Notes under the pieces: model-generated
Told to the model about the DNA's origin: nothing
The model's input: the letters and a program-made list of their open reading frames with translations, nothing else
Database searches by the model: none
Part shown: positions 24,601 to 37,041 of the stretch, one piece after another
How positions within the stretch are numbered: the stretch's first letter is position 1
Layout: each line of letters opens with the position of its first letter
Assembly: GCA_002197995.1 (NCBI GenBank)
Contig: NGZR01000003.1
Location: 3,410,001-3,474,000 of the forward strand
Direction of reading: 5' to 3'
DNA: 64,000 bases
From: Gaeumannomyces sp. JS-464
Taxonomy: Eukaryota; Ascomycota; Sordariomycetes; Magnaporthales; Magnaporthaceae
Program-made: the position numbers and the translations under genes

Positions 24601-27600
24601 TCCTTTGTGCGCCTTTGCCCTGCTATTCGCTTGTCAGTCAACGCATGCAACATTGAATGCCTAGACTGCCATTCCTTCTAGGGCAAGGCAGGCTGGTGGT
24701 GGAACTTTATCACGACCATACCTATTCCAGCCACCTCTCTCCACCTGTATTGTAAAGTCTGACGCCCTGCCGCACAACTGCTAGACACACGAGCCGTTCC
24801 AGGCTATTATAAGCGGCTCGCACATGGTGATATTTTCATCCATTATGTTACGAACTCACATCGTGCTTCTGTGCCACTTCTGTGTCTGTCAGCCATCTGT
24901 CTCGCTGCCATGTCGAGCCGCTGGGCGGCCAGCCATGACCTGATTTCTTTTGGCGATCATGGATGATCAACCACGATCCACGGGCAGGGGCACCTGCGGC
25001 GCTTGCCCGCCACTCGCCAAAGCTTCTTGGTCTTGCTTCCCCGTGCTTTGGATCGTCCTCTGGGTATTTTGGTCCCCCCAGGCGCCTGCCCCGGCCCCTG
25101 GTCCAGCGAGGGCGGAGTGGGTGGAGTGGGCGGAAAGTGTCGACTTATTCGAGTTAGGCCGGCACACCCATTCATTCGTCATGTCCCACGCAGGACAAGG
25201 CGCTCGGTGGTGGGCCTCCCACCCAGGCCAGCAGCCACTGCATTTTGCGCGTGCTCTCCGCTTCCTTGAATTGATGCAGGAACCAAACCGGTCGGCGCCC
25301 TCCAATCCCAGTGGTGTGCCAAATCAAGGCAAGCCGCCTGCAAGGGAGCCGTTGATTCTCGCGGCCACTCGCAATCTCCCAGGAGGGAGGCCCTCCAACC
25401 ACCTGCCGACCAGCATGGACAGCGCAACCGCCTCGTGTGCTCGTGGCGCAACCTCCACCCCAGCCGCTCAAGCCCCTGTTGCTATTGTCGTCTAGTTCCC
25501 CCAGGTGTGGGACCAATCAGCGCTATGATCAGCCGCACATTGAATTATGTTCTTGGGGCTGGTTGCTTCGGGGTTTTTGTAGCACTCGGCGGGTTCGCTT
25601 CACTTGTCGCATTCAAACAAGTGTCTGGCCGCCTCGTCGCATGCGTCCATCTGCAAACCAAACCAGCCGTCCTTTATCGCCCAGATCATCTCGTCCAATA
25701 TACGAACCCCGGCGAGTAGATTGCTCGCCCCCCTTTTTTCTGATCTGAAGTTGATCGGTTCAGATCGCCGCAGTGCTCGATCCGAAGCCACGCACACCCG
25801 AGGGACGTGCGTTCCCATCAACAGCCAAACGCCAAACAACGCAATATCGCTCGTTTCTGTGCGCATCCGCCTCTCTGAATGTGGCTCGTCCCGGCCCTTG
25901 CCCCTCGGCCCTGGCTCAGCATCCAGAAGAGGTAGCCGTCGCCGACATTGGACTCCGTAGGACCTCGGCCCCTCCAGAGCGGCCGAGTTTAGGGATCGGA
26001 ATTTGCTGCGTTCATGGCTTGCCCAGACGCGGGTGGGATGCTCCCACGTTCTCCTCGCCGCGGCGGGGCCCTCGCCCCTGCCCCTGGGGTCCGACCTGCA
26101 TCCAGCTGGGGCCGTGTCCACACCACCTTGAGCCTCCATACCGGACCAATCAAGGGTGTTTCTGTTCGCTGCCGGGTGCGTGCGCTGCAACCGTTGCGTC
26201 CCTTGCAGCGCGGAGGCGACGAGGCGGTGTGACAGAAGCAAGTTGGGGCTGGATCTCGGCATCCTGTGCCTGTCTGCTGCTAGCTCCCCTGATGCCCCTT
26301 GTGCTCTTGTTTGCAACCTGGAGAAGCTCCGAGGTTTTCCTGGCATATTGGAACATCATGATACGCATAGGAGCCCTCCAACCCAATTAACCCTGCCGTG
26401 CGAAGACAGCCATCCCGTCAGGACCCTACCGTTCGGTGGGCCATTGCCGTGACCCCCCTTTTGCTTAAGCGTTCATCCCCCGCTGGCGGGAACGGAGATT
26501 GACCATGGCATCACGCACAGGGAATGCCTGAATGGGTTCCGTCTTGGGACAATCACCGTTGCGCCCTCCATCAAAGCAACAAAACAAAGGCAATCTCGGG
26601 TCGACGGCCCCCACGCAAAGCATACCGCAGTGCTACATATAAATCTGTACACTATGCATCAATGAAATGCTGTGATGACAAGACAGGAAGAAGAAAACCT
26701 GTTTCATGTTTCAACCCTACCAAACGACTCGGCCTGCGTTATAAGGTGGCATATGATTGCTACAGAATAGGGATTTCCCAGTCATCACAGCGTCTCGATG
26801 AGGAAAATAAACCAGACCAAACCATTAAGCTGCGGGGCTCTTGTCTTGGGAAACGCCGAGCACTCCATGCACTGGCACTCGCCTCGGCAACCATTGCCTG
26901 CAAGTCTGTTTTTGCGGCGTCGGTTATTTAGGAGCCATTGGACTTTATACCCCGGCACTCAGCGAAAAGGGGATGTCACAATGAGCGGGAAAAGTACGAC
27001 GATTCAAGTAGAAGAGCGGAAACGGAAGGCGGAACAGCATCGAGATTGTAGGACTGACAGGTGTTTGCTCGCTCCTCAAAACGTCAGCCTTACGGCTTTT
27101 CTTGTTACTTTAATTAGATGTCGGGCTGGTATTCAAAACTATTGAACCGAATACCAGCCTTCGTATTCTGAGGAAGCGCTGTGAAAGGCATGGCCACGTT
27201 TTACAGATTACTTGCAAATATATCTCGAAACATGAACCTCGACCAATCCGCGTCTTGGAATCCTCCCCAATCGGGCGATCCACTGCCAGATGGATTTGGA
27301 TCGTCAGGGACCTGCTCTGCCAATCAGCCCCCGCACAGCTTCGTGCGACGCTCGACGTTGTCAGGCTGCGCGAGTTCGGCGGCAAACGAAAATTTCCACG
27401 ACAGTGTCGTCTCGGGCAGTCGATTCATCCTCTTCGCTTGCGGCCAGTGTATCCCGGCCTGCAGGCTGCGAACCGCTGGTTATGTGTGTGATCCTTGCCC
27501 CACGACCAAGCAGGGTTGAGTGCTTGGCCTCACGACCCTTTGCCACTCGGCCCCAATCTGCCTGCCAATCCCCCATGATCGGAGGCGCGAATCTCTTGGC

Positions 27601-28971
27601 CTTGAACCCTTTGGCCTTGCACGGGTCTTTTCCCATTGGGATTTCCCAACGACAATGGCCTGTCTCTTGGAGTGAAACCAGGGATCCTACTGCGAGGTTA
27701 CCAGAGTTTGCCCGACATAGCCGGCCGCCTTCAAGCAGCCGTTCGGCTTCGCTGCCAGGCCGGGCGAGACCGAACGGTAGGACGGGGGCCAACAAGCCCG
27801 AAGCAAGGACGAACGTCTTCACCGCGGGCAGCCGATTACCAGCCGTTCACCATCCTGGCACATGTCCGAACAGTGGGCGCGCGGCCTTGTTTTTGTTTTG
27901 CTTTCCATCCTCTTCATGCGCCCTTCAGACGAGTTATCCCCGTCCCGAAGTGGGCGGCCGCTGGCGACCGTGGTGCCCTGGCCAGGTCGGATCTGTCGGT
28001 TGCAACTTGCAAGGCCCAGACCCGCCCTTCCATCCGTCCTCGCCCTCTCGGTCATGGTTGCACCCGGGATGCCTTTATCTTAGGGAATCGTCGGCAAAGC
28101 ATCGTGATGTCCAAATCGTACCACACCCGCCGACCCGCCCGCCAGCACCTGGGCAGGGAAGCCCTCCCCTTTCGCGGTCACGCGTGTCGGGTGGAGACTA
28201 CACCAGAGCAACAAAGCCAAAATAAATAAAGTAAAATGAGATGGAGACCCGGCATCGCGAAAGGGGGGTCGGTCGGCAAATCATGTCACGGTTTCGATGT
28301 TATGAAGGCAGAAGGAGGCAGATGATCTGGAGGGAATCTCATTTTCTGAAACGAGCCAGATATGCACGCGGTCGACGGGAATTTGGCTAAAAACAAATCC
28401 CATGCTCGTCTCGGGTTGGTTTCAGATGCGGTACCATGTGGTTGGGTCTTGGCGGTGTGCAGGATAGTGCTTACCGAAGAGCATGCTGACATACCCCCTA
28501 ACAAACACCCAAAAGCCGTTGGGACCTGCGACGAACCGGCAGCCTCCGGCATCCCCACCTCGCCCTCGCTCTCAACGGCTTACCCGGAAGTAACGGGTGT
28601 TTAGAACCCCCGTTGACCACTCCAACCCCTATCTCTGTGGTATCTTGACATGTATAGCACCCGTACAGCGACATGTCCACAGCACCCCTGCAACGGAGCA
28701 ACCCAAGGAGGCCCAGCCAGGCTAATAAACAGGCCGCCCGGTCGTCGTCGGCCGCTCGGGGTGTGGTCCTGGACGCGAGCATCAGCCAGCCCTTGCCCGG
28801 TCTCCGGCGTCCGGCGCCTGCCGGGCGGCTAGCCATGATGCCCAGCCTCTCCATAACGATACACACCCTTGGTGCTGTAATGGGGAAGTCCGCTCTGCCT
28901 GGGTTGTTGAGGATGATGTGGCGTGGCACGGGGTGGTGGATCAGATCTTGCCAAGCTGCCAAAACCACCAG

Positions 28972-29018
28972 GCAAGTCAAGCAAGTCAAGCAAGTCAAGC
29001 AAGTCAAGCAAGTCAAGC
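28972..29018. repeat. Tandem repeat, GCAAGTCAA x5
   Basis: Five exact copies of a 9-base unit plus two bases. The unit length keeps frame, so overlapping open frames read a repeated Lys-Gln-Val, but no gene surrounds it. Confidence 0.95.
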
Positions 29019-29244
29019 GGGGGCAATGCGTCGTTTCACGTCGTGAGTGGTTGACTGCTGTCAGTTAATCTCAACAAAGGAGAGATAGGGGCGGCTGGCT
29101 GATGCTTATTTTTGTTGTTTTGCATCTTTTTTTCATTCGTGGTTCTGACTCTCGTACCTACACTGTCTCCTTTTTCCATCAAACGAGAAACGACCCTCGC
29201 AACGGATCCGAGGGTGAACTTAGTCCTCTCGTCTCTCTTCTCTC

Positions 29245-29269
29245 TTTTTTTTTTTTTTTTTTTTTTTTT
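29245..29269. repeat. Poly(T) tract, 25 bases
   Basis: An uninterrupted T run. No transposon-like sequence with target duplication is visible next to it, so it is recorded only as a homopolymer. Confidence 0.95.
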
Positions 29270-31175
29270 CAACCTTCTTTCTGTTGCCTCATTCTCCTTG
29301 TCTGCCTGACCGGACAACGTGGCCATGCCGGGAGTGACGGATCCGCGCCGATGAGGCCGTTGTCATGTTTCGCCTGTCCCCGGCCCGGTCACTGGGGCTA
29401 TGCCGAATTCCCCGGCTGCTCCGACGATCCGGGGCGGGAATGTTTGGCCGCCGCTCAGCCGGCACACCCACCATGTGTCAAGACAGACGATTTACACTCA
29501 TCACGGGGATGGCTGTGCTTTCTCTGACAGAGTCATCCAGGCCATGACTTTCTCGAAGAACCCCGCTTTGTGAGTAAACCCCATAGGGGATTTTTCAAGC
29601 CCCCCGGGAGGTCGTCGTTGACAGAACCGGTCCGCTTGCCCTAGTGAGCAGAACTCGTAGCGACATTGTCTCTCACGAGGAGTCTCTCATTAGATCTCAT
29701 CAAAGCGCCGAGATGGCCACGGCGGGCTTCATGGGAGATCAGCTGAGTCTTGGCCAGGTTGGATCCTGTCGTGTTTTTGCATCGTAAAAAAGCGCAAGCC
29801 TCGTACCAATGAGGAAGATGGAGATCATTCTAGAACTCGGCTCATCCCGCCCCAGAGGTGGATTTTTTTCTTCTTTTTTTTCGAAAGTTGCAAGCGCATC
29901 TGCCCAACGTGGACCCCTTATCCCAAGACCCCAGATATCCCCAGCTACCTCTGCACCGAAACCAGATTGGCCACTCTTCTGGAAACCCACCGGCCTCATT
30001 GGGCAGCGAGGGAAATGAAGACCGCGATAGGCTCCGTGGCCCAATGGAACAGGCCAACCCGATATGTCATGCATCTGCCGCACAGCTGCTCTGGCACTCA
30101 CGTGACACTGCAGATTTTAGGGGGCTGCAACTTCCCGGCCTCTGGTCCACTCCACCACTAGGAGACGGCCAATCGCGGAGCCGTTCGCACCCATGAGATC
30201 TGGTCAGCGTGACGTTCAACAACGTCATCCGATCAGCAAAGCCTGATCCCTGCCGACAGCCTCTCCGAATCTTGGACATGCGTGCAGAAAAACAAGGAAA
30301 AAAGGGCTAATATGGCGGCGGCAGTGCTTTGCTTTTGCTTCCCATTTCAAAACCCGCACCGCCGAATTCTGCGTGGGAGTCGTGTCTGGCCGCTGCGCTT
30401 AACTAGCAGGCTCTACGCACGCAAAGACGTCTCGCCTCGAATCCAAAACCGTGTTGCTGCCTCCTCCGTGTCTCCCGAGTGAAGCCGTATCTGTCTGTCT
30501 GCGCCTCACCCCCACCCCGTCCGTCATCCGCCTCGCCCTTCACCCTCTCGGCCAGGCTTTCGTGCATGGTCTCAGGGTCCAATTTCAGGGATCATCCGCG
30601 AACCGTCGCAGCCCAGCAGGTCACTGCAGACCGGTGTGCTCTGGGCAAGGCGACGCCCAACCGACTTCGTCGAGACATAAAGTGACCTCCTTTCTTGCCA
30701 CCTGATCTTCATTTCCATCACCATCTTCGCTCAGCAGAGTGTCTCTCTCATCCACCTTCAAGCCCTCTTCCTCATCGTATCTACAAAGGGTCGGCGCCGA
30801 ACTGAAGACATCCGCCCCTTTGTGTTTGCGTCGATCATCACCTAGAAACTAGGCGCAGCCGCATTTCGGACCTCAACCGCCCCATCCTCGCCGAAACATC
30901 GCCTCTTTATTTTTATACCATTACACAGAGGTCCACCGCTTTGCAGCAGCCTGCTCCAGTTACGAGCCAAAACAGAGTCGATCCCTCGACGATCGATTCA
31001 TCTTGCCCTCGGCGACGGATCTACACCGTTAGCTAGCTCCTGTCCTAGACGGTAGTCTAGGGCAACAGCAGTTGTCGCTAGCCGCTTATTCGACAGTTCG
31101 TGACCCTCTCTGTCGCTATCATCCAACTCGCCCTAGTGTCATCTCCATAGACTAACTTCGACCAAACAACTCCAG

Positions 31176-31801
31176 TGGCCCGGCCGTCAAAGTACCACGG
31201 CGTCCCCGTGAAGAAGTATGTCTACCTGGAGCCGCCCACCCCGGGCTCCGTGACAGTGCGCAAGCGCGTTACGAGTATCATCCCGGCTCCCTGCCCGACG
31301 CCCCCGCCTCCGCCGCCGGTGTTCGTCCTGCCGCCTCCACCTTGCCCTCCGCCCGTGGTGGAGTGCCCCCCTCCTCCTCCCCCGGTCGTCGAGTGCCCGC
31401 CCCCGCCACCCAAGGTGATCCCGCTGCCTCCGCCGCCGTCGGAGCCCGAGACCATCGACGTCATCTCGGTCGACGTCGACCCCAAGCCCGAGAAGAAAAA
31501 GAAGAAGAAGAAGCACCACCACCACAAGCGCGAGCGGAGCAGGTCCAGCAGCCGCAGCAGCCACAGCCACGAGGTCTACGTCGAGCGCGAGCGCTTCGTG
31601 CCCGTGCCCGTCCCCGTCGTCGTGCGCCGCGAGCAGGAGTACGAGACGTTCCGTTACGTCGACGCCGCCCCGCCCAGGCCCGTCCGCTACCTGCCCGCCC
31701 CGCCTTCGCCGCCGAGGAGCCGGAGTCGGAGCCGGGACGACGATGAGCGCTTGAGGGTCTCGATCTATGACCAGCATCGGAGGAGGGAGTACTACCCCTA
31801 A
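31176..31801 (+). CDS. Proline-rich, Lys/His- and RS-rich protein of unknown function (main exon)
   Basis: About 209 residues in one exon. The N-terminus ARPSKYHGVPVKKYVYLEPP leads into a segment of alternating CPPPVVECPPPPPP blocks, then an acidic strand ETIDVISVDVDPKPE, a run of seven Lys, four His, an RS-type segment RERSRSSSRSSHSHEV, VYVERERFVPVPVPVVVRRE, and an Arg/Ser C-terminus ending RREYYP. Similar architecture is familiar from uncharacterised filamentous-fungal proteins. RS segments often mean nuclear speckle or RNA-binding partners, which is inference only. There is no Met in this frame. An acceptor CTCCAG ends at 31175 behind a GACTAAC branch site, and the exon begins TGGCC, so an upstream exon ending in A would create ATG across the junction. 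The upstream exon is not fixed; a donor GTTACG near 30958 is one candidate. Confidence 0.65.
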
Positions 31802-33762
31802 TCCGACTCTTCCCATTCCCTTGATACCAAAAATGCCTGTATTCTTGTTTTCCTTTCCAGGATTATCTTTTATGTGTCTTTATTTATGGTACGATGATAT
31901 GAGTCGATGAACGTCTTGGGGTCTTTTCCTTCTTGTTTTTCTCCCGGTGTATCTATCCCACGTGGGTTTGGTTCGCTTGGTATTCGCGGCGCACGGCTTC
32001 AACAAGAAGATCTGGAATTTGTTATGCGACAAACGGGAAGAAACCACGAGAGCATCTTATCCTAATATATCTAGATGATAACTCGCACCGGTATTTTGGC
32101 ATTGAACTCGTATCGCTGTTCACTTGGAGACGCTCGTGTTTTGATGGCTCAACAAACTTGGTACTCGACAAGAATAAGGCTTCCTTCCCGGATGAGCCAT
32201 TACTGCTTTGAGAATACCCTCTCCTCAGATGTGACCGCCCCATAACCGACACCAGACATTTGCGCATCACTTGTCTACACCCATATCACCCCGATCTCAA
32301 GAAAACACGTTGATCTTACGGTTCTTGACGTTGACCTTGACAGGCCGTGCAACCCAAATGGCTACCGCAAAGCTTTCACGATGAAGAGGCAGTGGTGTCC
32401 AGGCTGTCGGCTGCCATGGACCGTGGTTCAGCTCGTGGGAGCAGCCGACTCTGCCCTGCTCGTAGTAGCTCATGCCTTCCTCACCACAGGCGTGTCTCAG
32501 GGGCCTCGATAAAGACGACCAGGCCTGTAGAGTTCTTTGAGAGTCGGTGCCACACATGTCCATCGTCCAGGAATTTCATTACCACATACATCAATGAGCC
32601 GTCTGAATACTCTAAAGGGGTTTGAGTACATCATCGCCTTACCGATGTACGGGAGGGCCGGGAAGGTCCGTTTGGAGCACGCGCGGCTGGGCGGCTCTCT
32701 AGTGTACCTATTGCTGATGACATTCTCCATGCATGGTTCGTAAAGCATGCGCTTGGATTATGGAATATCGCCAGTTAAGATATAACGTTAGCGCAATGCA
32801 TGCATTGGGTTGTGTGCAGGATATTCCGGCCGGGTTGCCAGCTCGTTAGACAGAGTCCGGGATGGCCAGGAAAGGACGCAGGTTATATCAAGGCTGGATC
32901 GCTACCCTCACAACCGTTTTTTTATCTCTATTTTTATCCTTTCCCCATGCTTGTACGGCATCGCGTAGTATTTCCATGCTGTTGCTGCAGACGCGCGCTT
33001 GCTGAAGTCCCCTTCTATTAAATCCTATCCAGTCTGTCGGGTCGCCGGCGTCATTACTTTACTTTCTCGGGCAATCCCGGATGCTTGTTTTCAGCACAGT
33101 GCCAGCAAGCACTCGGACGAGACACGCCGGCAAAGCACCCACGACAGAGCAAGGGGCCTGCTGAGCGCACACAGTTTTTGAGTGAGCGAGAGGGCGTGTG
33201 AGCACCGAACCCTGAGCCGTACGACGAGTTCGTCGTCGAGACCGGCCCCATCGCCCACTGTATCATGACTCGGGATGGCCTCGACACGCGGGCAGGGACG
33301 GGCGGGTTGGTTGACGCAAGATTCCTGCCGAGGCTTGCAGCAAATTTCTTCCTTTCCCTCTCCTCCCCTTGCGCCTCGATTCTTGCACCGTACCATGTAC
33401 CTCCCCCGGTCCAGAGAGGGGGATCTGCTTGCTGCCAAAAATAAGGACAAGCCCCAGCAGCCCTTCCAAGCGGCTTGAACCCCCGAACCTTACTTTGACA
33501 CCCAACCAGGGCCAAGTAAAAGGTGAAAAAACGGCCGCCCCGGAGACGCTACGGTCTGATCGGCTGATTCGTCCCGGAGGCGCACAGGTGCCGTGCCTTA
33601 CGTACCTAGCCGGGGGTGTCAATTTGCTTTTATGGGTCGTTGGGTGTATGCAAAAACCATGAGCCCTTGCTTGCCGCCATCAGCAGCCTAGCGCGTCTCG
33701 GTGACTCCCTCCCCGCCGTCGGCACCCAGTCCCAGCCGCCCGAGCGAAGCCCAGACACACCC
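31802..33762. other. Intergenic region
   Basis: 3' flank of the preceding gene and promoter side of the regulator beginning at 33763. Short open frames only; none carries a recognisable motif. Confidence 0.6.
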
Positions 33763-36508
33763 ATGGAGGAGGGAGATGGCGACATCGGCACAACGCCGGC
33801 TCGGCCTCCCCGCCTCCAATCCCCTTCCCCGACGACCAAGACGACCGCCAAAGCCCACCCCCAAAGCCCGCCAAAAAGCGGATACGCAAGCCTAGGGGCC
33901 GGGGGCTGAGGACGAAGACGGGGTGGTAAGTCGTGGTCCCCGCACCGCCAGTCCAGACCCCCGTGGGGTCCCTGGGCTGGAGGGGGAGTGCAGCGCAGTG
34001 CAGCGCGCCGCCCAGCATGCATTGCTAGCGTCCGTGGTTCGCTCGGCTAATGGAAACCTCGGGCCTCGTAAAGTCTCACATGCCGAAAGCGACACAAGAA
34101 ATGCGACGAGCAGTGTAAGTGACGCACGCGGCTGACCGACTGGCCACCACCTTCACCACTACCTGCCACCCACCCCCCTGCTTTCGTCGCCTGCGGCTGA
34201 TGTACCATGTGCGCTTGTACAAACTCGCGATGCAGTCCCAGTATGCAGCCATTGTGTGACGTCGAACCGCGAGTGCGTATGGCCGGACCCCAACGTCACC
34301 GACATACCGTCAGGGAACTCGTCCGTGGCCCAGTCACCGCCGGGCTCGGCCGAGTTGCGGTCGCAACCGGCCGGGCTCCCGCCCACCAGCCACTCAGCCA
34401 TTGTCGCCGTGGCTCGGTCGCAGCAGCAGCGGCAGCACCAGCAAGAACAGCAACAGCATCAACGCCACTTCGACCAGCCCTCCCTGGCTTCCACAACAAG
34501 CAACTCTCCACAACAGTCCTCCCCAGCCGCCGCACTCTCCCCAGATGCTGGCGGCGTTGAGGTCAAGGGCGAGGCGCGGACCACCCGTCCGGCGTGCCCG
34601 CCTTTGGGGCCGGTTGCCCCGACTCTGGACTATCATTTTCCCAATGGGCCGAGTGCAGATTCCCACAACATCGTGGACCCGGCACTGGCCGCACTCTACC
34701 CGGGCACTCGGCCGAAACCACCCATCCCTGATCTTGTCCCCACCTCCAGTCATGGCCATACACCGGCATCACCGGAAACGATGTCGTCGGTAGACGGGAT
34801 CAGCGTAGGGGCTGCCAGTTCCAAATGGCTCGACCTTCTCGCTGGCGACGCAGCGGCGCAGGCAGCTGGCGGCTTCAGCCTTGGCACGTGCAAACCGCTC
34901 CAGATGGGTCCCCGTAACCAAGTACCCAGCGCGTCGGCTTCCGACTCTGGGCGCGGAACGACCAGGGGCGACGGCCTCAGGATATCCAATAGCCGCACGG
35001 GCGTCATGGGGAGGCTTGACTGGGGTATCCCGGAAAGGTACCCTTGGCAGGAGAATACTGATATCGAGCTTGAGCCCGTCGAAACCTTGCTGTTTAGAGC
35101 TTTCGCAGAGAGATCTGCGCTCTGGGTAAGTCCTGTTCGCATGTGGGTGGTGTCGATGATTACTTGTTATTGCTTGATTGGGTGGGTTGAGCCTTCGGAG
35201 CTAACCTCCCGACACAAAATTCTCCGCCGATGGCAAATGTGTAGATGGATCTGTTTGACCCCTACAAGCACTTCTCTACGTACTCCATACGGCTTGCTAT
35301 GCGAAACTATGGCTTAATGAAGGCCATCCTCGCGCTCCAGGCGCGGTACGCGTCTGTGGCCTCGGCGTCGAACACACAGTCGGAAGCAGGGAGTGTGCCG
35401 GAGGTGGGCTCGACTGCTGCTGTGGAGTACTACCACGAGGCCTTGTGCTATGTATCAAGAGCGCTGCAGTACCAGTCGTATGCGCGTAGTGAGGAGATAC
35501 TGTGCACAGCGATGGTGATCAGCACCTACGAGATGCTGGATGCGCACATGGGCCATGGCATCGGACGTCTATCACCAGGGCAGCGGCGCTCGGTGCTTTC
35601 CAACTGGCAGCGGCATCTCAAGGGCCTCTTCTGGATCCAGAGGTCCCAGGATGTGAACGGAACCTCGGGCGGGCTCAGGCAGGCGGTCTGGTGGGCGTGG
35701 CTGCGGCAGGATCTCTGGGCGGCTTTCCGTGAGCATCGGCGATGTCTCAGCTTCTGGAGGCCCGTGGTCGACTATTCGGAGCTCACGCAGTGCGATCTCG
35801 CCGACCGCGCCGTGTATCTTCTCAGCCAAGCGGTCAACTACTGCGCCGACGACCCCGATATCGGATCGTGGGTCGACGCAGGGGCATCGAGCGCGCTGGC
35901 TGACGAGGGCGACGAGGCGGTGCGCCGCCGCTGCGAAAGGGGCGCCCGAGCTGATGGACATGCTCGAGCGGTGGAAATCCTTCCTCGGCGACGGGTTTCA
36001 GCCGCTGCCAATGGCCGTGCGGCCGCTTAGGGGAGCAGGCGTCGGGCGGCGGCCCGAGTATGGAAGCCCGTCTGGGTGCACCCGCCGGAGTTCGGTGTTG
36101 CTCTCCAGGCGTACCACTTTGCGCGGATTTTAGTGTGCCTGCACCGGGCCTGCCGTTGGCGGCGGGCGGCGCGATGATACCAAGACGCGGGTATGTCCTG
36201 AGCTGCGCTTCGTGACCAGGCCCTGCGAATGATGCTGACAAGTGATGGAATTCCTGTAGGAAATCCTGGCCGAGGCTGTGGCGACCATCTGCGGGATTGC
36301 CATGGAGCTGACAGACCAGGGCTGCCAGATCATGTCGGCGCGGTGCCTCTTTGGGGCAGGCCTCTGCGTACAAGGCGCAGCTCAGCAGGAGGGCATTATG
36401 GAGTTGATGGAGGTGAGCGAGGCTAGGTCGGGCTGGCCCCTGGAGGCGATGAGGGACGACTTGCGCGCCGAGTGGCGGAAAAGGGATACGGAGATGCAAG
36501 ATGTGTGA
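33763..36508 (+). CDS. Zn(II)2Cys6 transcription factor (Fungal_trans_2 type)
   Basis: Nuclear regulator of about 740 residues. The basic stretch KKRIRKPRGRGLRTKTG runs into a complete zinc cluster split over three exons: [28 protein letters not shown], spacing X2, X6, X6, X2, X6. Introns: 33926-34073, 34115-34235, 35126-35244 and 36191-36259, all GT..AG. A Gln-rich linker (QQQRQHQQEQQQHQRH) and a Pro/Ser-rich region precede the regulatory half, which starts near ETLLFRAFAERSALW, continues MDLFDPYKHFSTYSIRLAMR, and ends with a helical block ILAEAVATICGIAMELTDQG to MRDDLRAEWRKRDTEMQDV. That pattern matches the fungal-specific domain of the acriflavine-resistance-like regulators. Frame changes are needed near 33795 (N-terminal tail to basic stretch) and within 35930-36130. 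The start ATG 33763 is tentative because it lies before the first of these. Target genes unknown; the F-box gene and kinase relic follow. Confidence 0.78.
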
Positions 36509-36769
36509 AGCTCTGGCGGGTGCGGGTGGGGCCGTGGCTGCGTTTTTCCTCCGGGCCGACCGTTCTGGAGGTAGGCAGGTGCGGCGCGGGGCAGCCTCTC
36601 GGCTGAGCAGCCACGCGGAAGATCAAAAAATGAAGACATAGGAAACATGAAGAAATGAAAAGGAGAAAAAAAAAAAAAAACACCCTCCGGGGAAATAAAA
36701 AACAAAAAATATCAGAGGCAAAAAAAGAAACGAAAGCAAACATGCTGCTTTCTACCTCAAGTTTCACTA

Positions 36770-37041
36770 CTAACGTCCAATCCCACCTCTGCCAGACGAC
36801 TCCTGCAATTCGTGGGCCAGCTTGCGCATCTTCTCCTCGAGCTCTTGGGTCCGGCGGGCCTGGAAGCGCAATCGAAGTCAACCATGGTTGCGCGGGCGTC
36901 ATGGATGAGGAAGTTGCGCTTGTTTGTGTCTCCATGCTTGATAGACAGGGAATGCGGTTTTTGCAGCACCGCCTGGCACAGTGGCAGGTCGTCCTCGGTG
37001 GCGTGGCCCGTCATCAAGAACTCGACAAAAATGGACTTCAA
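36770..37041 (-). pseudogene. Kinase-like (APH/choline-kinase fold) relic, C-terminal lobe only
   Basis: The frame contains SIFVEFLMTGHATEDDLPLC, then the catalytic loop HGDTNKRNFLI (HxDxxxxN pattern) and a Mg-binding VDFDCA. After a one-base frame change near 36860 it continues TQELEEKMRKLAHELQESSG to a stop at 36770. That is the last third of a kinase-fold protein common in fungi, often in many divergent copies. No N-terminal lobe (Gly-rich loop, Lys) can be found upstream on this strand within 400 bases, so the 5' half is lost or too damaged to see. It lies tail-to-tail with the regulator ending at 36508. Confidence 0.6.

Larger units (their letters stand above)
21692..31175. other. Large gene-free region (9.5 kb)
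   Basis: Proximal sequence (21750-22060) may encode the missing N-terminal exon of the RhoGAP gene, where Ser/Pro/Thr codons are open on the minus strand. Beyond that I recognise nothing coding. Long open frames at 25600-26346 (-) and 27290-28225 (+) look like GC-driven chance frames: they lack motifs and overlap open frames in other phases. Features present are a 9-base tandem repeat (28972-29018) and a 25-base T run (29245-29269). From about 30.7 kb the DNA is C/T-rich and probably holds promoter and leader of the gene at 31176. Confidence 0.55.

Noticed and set aside
25600..26346. 248-codon open frame on the minus strand
   Set aside because: No recognisable domain; three other phases are open over the same bases, as expected in GC-rich non-coding DNA.
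27290..28225. 311-codon open frame on the plus strand
   Set aside because: Arg/Pro/Ser-rich low-information peptide, overlapped by other long open frames in this GC-rich stretch, no motif, no splice structure.
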